A DNA stretch of 64,000 bases from Phaseolus vulgaris. Lineage: Eukaryota > Streptophyta > Magnoliopsida > Fabales > Fabaceae. The DNA lies in contig NC_023753.2 in assembly GCF_000499845.2 (NCBI RefSeq), forward strand, positions 10,121,791-10,185,790, in the 5' to 3' direction. Below, one piece after another: positions 60,116 to 64,000 of this stretch (positions are counted from its first letter, which is position 1; each line of letters begins with the position of its first letter). Position numbers and translations under genes: made by a program. Under the pieces are notes generated by a model. That model saw only the letters and a list, made by a program, of their open reading frames with translations. It had not been told where the DNA came from and did not search any database.

Positions 60116-62317
60116 TTCTTATTAAAGATTATTCTTCGGGTATTGGTTCGAATGAATCTGGTCACTCTTCGTAAATAGTTGGATACACTTGGTAAACAAT
60201 TTCTTATCCGAAACACTAGAATTGAATTCAACAGAAGAGGAAGTATTAGGATTGAATTGAACAGTAATTATTTGGATTCTGCTAAAATCCGCAAGAGACT
60301 AGTTCAGTATTTTCCATTCCCAAAATTTTTGCAAAACTTGTAATTTGACAGAATTTCCATAAAGTCAGCAACCCAATTGTAATCGTGAAATCGTTATCCC
60401 TGACAAGTGATAACTCTTGTTGCAATAGACCAAGGCAGCTAGAACTTGCCTTCTTTGTGCAAGTTGATATTGTTGGTCTTTTAGTGGATAGTTCCCTGGT
60501 ATATTCAAGTTGCGAACCCTATACTTGAGATAAAAAGGTTTTTAATATTTGGTTTGTAACAAAATTTAGTCAGTCTGCAACTGTGTAGTTAAAAGGTTAG
60601 TTCTACATGATGAGCCAAAATCCATTATCTAAACATATGGCGAAAAACAAGAACATTTGTTTACAATGCTGCAAGAGAACGGAATCACAAAGGACTAGAA
60701 TAGAATGATGGACCACACTACATCTAATTATAAACACGTCCATGTATGGCAGGGATGGGTTCACTGGATTTGTCGTTTCAGACCTGCTTACACGTGACTT
60801 GTATCAGTGCAACTCATTTAGTCACATGTGACTTCCATGGTTTCTCCCTATATGCAAACAACCTAGAGTGCTGTGTAAGAAAATAACAAAATTCTGTTGG
60901 ACCACTTGAGACATCATAGCACTTCCTCTAAGTTGATGGAGTAACAATTTTCTAATTCCAAAAGAGTGGTTTTTTTACATATGTAAGAAAATGTTTCAAC
61001 AGTTTGTACACAAACTAGACAGATTTCACTCTCATACTAAAATTGTTAAACTGAATGTTTAACTTAATTTTGTAAGTCTTACCACTAATCTTATATTAAT
61101 GTTTAACACATTCTTTTTATTAATTTCTATCATTCAAAACATTTTGTTTTCTTAAATAATATTGCTCGTTATCGAAACTACATCCAAATAGCTTTGCATC
61201 GTGCCAATTGTTCCAATCATAAATTTTATTAAGAAATTTATTTCACTTTAAACAATCTGTATAAAGAAATTAGCCAAAGTTATTTGTTACCAAAAAAAAT
61301 ACGACTTCATTTATTGCAAACTTTATTCAAAACACTCTTCCATCTTATTTCGCTTGGTTGAGTTAATTTAAATTAATTGTCGATACAATACTAAATAAAG
61401 GAAATGGCCGGAAAAAGAACTGATACAGCCCTTATTTTTTTTAAGATAACAATAATTTTTGTAAGGAAGAGAAAGTATAAAGGACTATAATTGAGAAATG
61501 GAAGAAGCAAATAACTTTTACTAGGGAGGGCTACATGGTTAGACTTGAATGTATCACAACATGCAGATGTATGAACTTGCAAAACCCTCAATAGGTAATG
61601 CACTAAATTTTGAAACAAAATTTAAGTGGTTTCATTAAACTGACTGTGTTTTAAATGTGCCACTACAAACTCTGCATAAAACTCAACAGGTGGAAGAGTT
61701 GTATAATTTTGTGAAGTTAGTGCATTCAACCATTGCCCAACTACCATTGATCTGGCATGTCAGAGTTTGGTAGAAACTAGAAAACCTTTATATTCACGAG
61801 CATTTACTGTGGCAAAATGTGCCATTGTTTCCTGTCCATTTCCATGCCTAGAGATGGAGAAATGTAAAAGACAAATTATTGAAAAGAACGAGTTCTGAAA
61901 GAATTGAAAACATATATTATACTGATGAGATCATCCCAACCATTTGCACAGCTACAAGCTTTATACCCAGGTGTCCCAGAAAAAAAAAAGGCATTCTTCT
62001 GTATGTACACCACCCCCAAAAAAAAGACATAATTAGAGGAAAGAAAAGTGAAGCCAAAAGAAAACCCTTTAAACCCCAAAATAGAAGTAAATTCCTGTCT
62101 ACTGACCTTTTCTCCATTGGTTTTAAGTAACCCTCCACCCTTTCCTCAATATTTTATTCATTTTTACATATATTAAACAACAAAATCACAGCTCAGAGAA
62201 ATCTTCTGTTTATGACTCCCGTTTACTACCACCCTCCCCCACATATTTTATAAGCCAAAATGGCAAAATCAGTGGAAGGGCTAAATTTGAAGATGGTTTC
62301 CCAAAATCCTTCTTGGA
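60116..62317. other. Spacer and 3' flank of the WAV3-like gene
   Basis: No gene recognised. Parts of 60120-60700 may be more copia debris but carry no clear motif. The segment from about 61860 to 62317 is probably the 3' untranslated region of the minus-strand WAV3-like gene. Confidence 0.5.
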
Positions 62318-64000
62318 TCACCTTGGGCTTGGTTGTGATCTGACTGACAACAGTGGCTGGAGAAGCCTCTGCCCTGATGGACTACCTAGTAACATGGCCT
62401 GAGATCGAGTAAGCATCTCAGCCATTGATGGTGTCTGATATGCCTGAACAAGACTTGACCTATCAGTGGAATCACCTCTTGCTGTTGCTCTTTGCCATGA
62501 ATGTGAACTCAATCCAGAAAGTATATATGCTCTCCCAGATGCTTCATACACATGCCTACTCGCCATCCGCTCTTGCATTTCCTTAAGCTCAGCATCTAAC
62601 GCAACACATAGGCGGTCGTGAGATTTGGCTGAAACAGTCTCCGAGAGCATCTTTCTAAAGTTTTCAAGGATTAATATTGCTCCACTTAGGTCCCCCCGTT
62701 CAGCTGCAACACGAGCCTGGGCCATTGCCTCAGCTGCTTGGAGCCTGTTCCGCTGTCTGTCCACTTCAAGTGACATTACTACCTGCCCTGAGATTTCAGT
62801 CCGCTTAATCTTAACTTCCTCACTTTCCATTGTTGCTGTTTCCTGAGTTAAGGGATCCTTGTATACACATTTCACCTTTACCAATGATGTTTCATTGCCA
62901 GATGCAGCTGGGACATTAACTGACACTAGAAAATCTCTCTCTTCATCGGCATACAGGTCTCCAACTTCGATCAATCCTTTGCGTCCATCAGCCATCACAC
63001 GGCTTGGGTAACTTCCTGCTTTTAGTGAGACAAGGCTGATATTTGGGTGTACACACTCAATTCCCACTTGAAGCTCCTGAACAACTACGCTCAGAAGTCC
63101 TCCAATGCATTGTGCAAACGCATCCTGCAACACGGCTTCAGTCTCAATGAAAGAAAACGTGCCACCAGAAATCTCTGAAATCGAGTGCATTAGTGAAGCA
63201 TCGTGATCTGCACCAAATCCAAAAGCATGCACAGGAATTTGAAATCCTGAACTATCAACACCACTGATAGAAGTGGGCAGAAGAAACTGGTAATTTGGTC
63301 GAGGCTGGTTAGTTCCAGAGCCATTGACAGTGTAATTATCTTGACCATCAGACAGCAGTATAATACTGGCAACTGGATTCTTTTCCTTTCGATCTTCCAT
63401 TATCTTGGCACCTTTTCTCAGGCCTTCCGCGATATTGGTACCACCATTTGCAACCAAAGAATTAACAGCTTGCAGTGCCTGCTGACGCCCAGAATCAGTC
63501 ATTCTGCACAAAGGAAATAGGCGACGAGCTGTGGAAGAAAAAGCAATAACAGAGAGCCGGTCATTAGAGCCTAGGTTCTGTATGACAAATCCCATTGCTC
63601 TTTTGAGTAGTGCAAGCTTAGTTCCAGCCATGCTACCACTCACATCAAGCACTGTGACCAAGTCAACAGGGGCACGTGGAGACTGAGAAATCTGTGCCAG
63701 GTTTGCCTGGTTTCTACTAAGGTTTTGTCTTTTGACTGCAGCTGTGTCTGCGGCAGCAGCAGCTTTGAGATGAACCAAAACTGTGAAGTTAGAATGAGTC
63801 TTGGATCCCGGAGCAGCAGATACTTCTGGGAATGTTTTAATCTCTATTGCTCTAGCAGCCTCAGTATCTACAGTATTCTCAATGCAAGGACTTCTCTCAG
63901 AAAACTCATGTTGATGATTCAAGGACTCATCATCGTCAAATATGCCTGGCTCAGAAGCCTGATAAAGTGGCACGACATGTCTCCTATTTAAATCTCGGTG
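62318..64000 (-). CDS. WAV3-family E3 ubiquitin ligase with von Willebrand A domain, C-terminal 560 aa (partial)
   Basis: Plant WAV3/WAVH proteins are RING-type E3 ligases with a central von Willebrand A domain; Arabidopsis WAVY GROWTH 3 members control root gravitropic and waving growth. The frame is open from the right edge (HRDLNRRHVVPLY) to the stop at 62318, with no intron. It includes an acidic stretch (GIFDDDESL), the von Willebrand A domain starting PVDLVTVLDVSGSMAGTK with a complete metal-binding set (DVSGS, GGTNI, LSDGQD), a beta-rich middle, and a helical C-terminal region (LQAAEAMAQARVAAERGDLS). It ends VRSQPSPR. The N-terminal RING finger is not in the window and must lie beyond 64000, so ligase activity is inferred from the family. 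No internal Met is needed as a start, because the coding frame continues past the edge. Confidence 0.92.
   Translation of the reverse strand, partial: HRDLNRRHVVPLYQASEPGIFDDDESLNHQHEFSERSPCIENTVDTEAARAIEIKTFPEVSAAPGSKTHSNFTVLVHLKAAAAADTAAVKRQNLSRNQANLAQISQSPRAPVDLVTVLDVSGSMAGTKLALLKRAMGFVIQNLGSNDRLSVIAFSSTARRLFPLCRMTDSGRQQALQAVNSLVANGGTNIAEGLRKGAKIMEDRKEKNPVASIILLSDGQDNYTVNGSGTNQPRPNYQFLLPTSISGVDSSGFQIPVHAFGFGADHDASLMHSISEISGGTFSFIETEAVLQDAFAQCIGGLLSVVVQELQVGIECVHPNISLVSLKAGSYPSRVMADGRKGLIEVGDLYADEERDFLVSVNVPAASGNETSLVKVKCVYKDPLTQETATMESEEVKIKRTEISGQVVMSLEVDRQRNRLQAAEAMAQARVAAERGDLSGAILILENFRKMLSETVSAKSHDRLCVALDAELKEMQERMASRHVYEASGRAYILSGLSSHSWQRATARGDSTDRSSLVQAYQTPSMAEMLTRSQAMLLGSPSGQRLLQPLLSVRSQPSPR

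Noticed and set aside
61876..62138. Overlapping ORFs of 67-83 residues on both strands
   Set aside because: They are mutually overlapping readings of the probable 3' untranslated region of the WAV3-like gene, without any family match.

Overview
This window is nuclear DNA of a flowering plant, most likely a legume of the Phaseolus/Vigna type (the genus is an inference from gene flavour and repeat content). It is AT-rich, its genes have GT-AG introns and plant-only domain architectures, and much of the rest is transposable-element debris. No prokaryotic, CRISPR, rRNA or tRNA features were seen.

Five host genes can be read. (1) An EDR2-like PH-START-DUF1336 protein on the minus strand (13453-19244), which I could join into 21 coding exons and 729 residues in one consistent frame. 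(2) Ribophorin I, the OST1B-type subunit of oligosaccharyltransferase, on the minus strand (22318-27987; 8 exons, 465 residues). (3) A BTB-NPH3 protein resembling Arabidopsis At5g48800, on the plus strand (43949-47143; 4 exons, 618 residues). (4) A COX16-type mitochondrial cytochrome c oxidase assembly factor on the plus strand (58231-58924; 3 exons, 121 residues). (5) The C-terminal 560 residues of a WAV3-family von Willebrand A E3 ligase on the minus strand, running off the right edge. They are unrelated housekeeping, lipid-binding, photo-signalling and ubiquitin genes, and nothing suggests that they act together.

Between them lie mobile elements. 1-1100 is a decayed LINE. 2413-2857 is a foldback element between direct repeats. 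29566-38872 is a Ty3/gypsy element of Tat-like layout, with a gag-pol broken by stops and frameshifts, an array of small hairpin-forming repeats, and a spliced antisense accessory gene with its own TATA box. 28235-28756, 39689-40131 and 40157-40408 are three MITEs of one family with 9-bp target duplications. 41336-42218 is a non-autonomous hAT element with a perfect 8-bp target duplication and GC-rich ends. About 48614-53393 is a PIF/Harbinger element with a Myb-like ORF and a transposase whose first catalytic Asp is lost; it also holds an AT-rich satellite and a minisatellite. 54114-56087 is a Mutator-like transposase fossil, and about 59735-60115 is a Ty1/copia RNase H fossil.

The feature most deserving a second look is the antisense gene of the Tat-like element, with its promoter, intron and facing repeat array. 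Such genes are known in some Tat elements (for example Grande), but their function is not settled.
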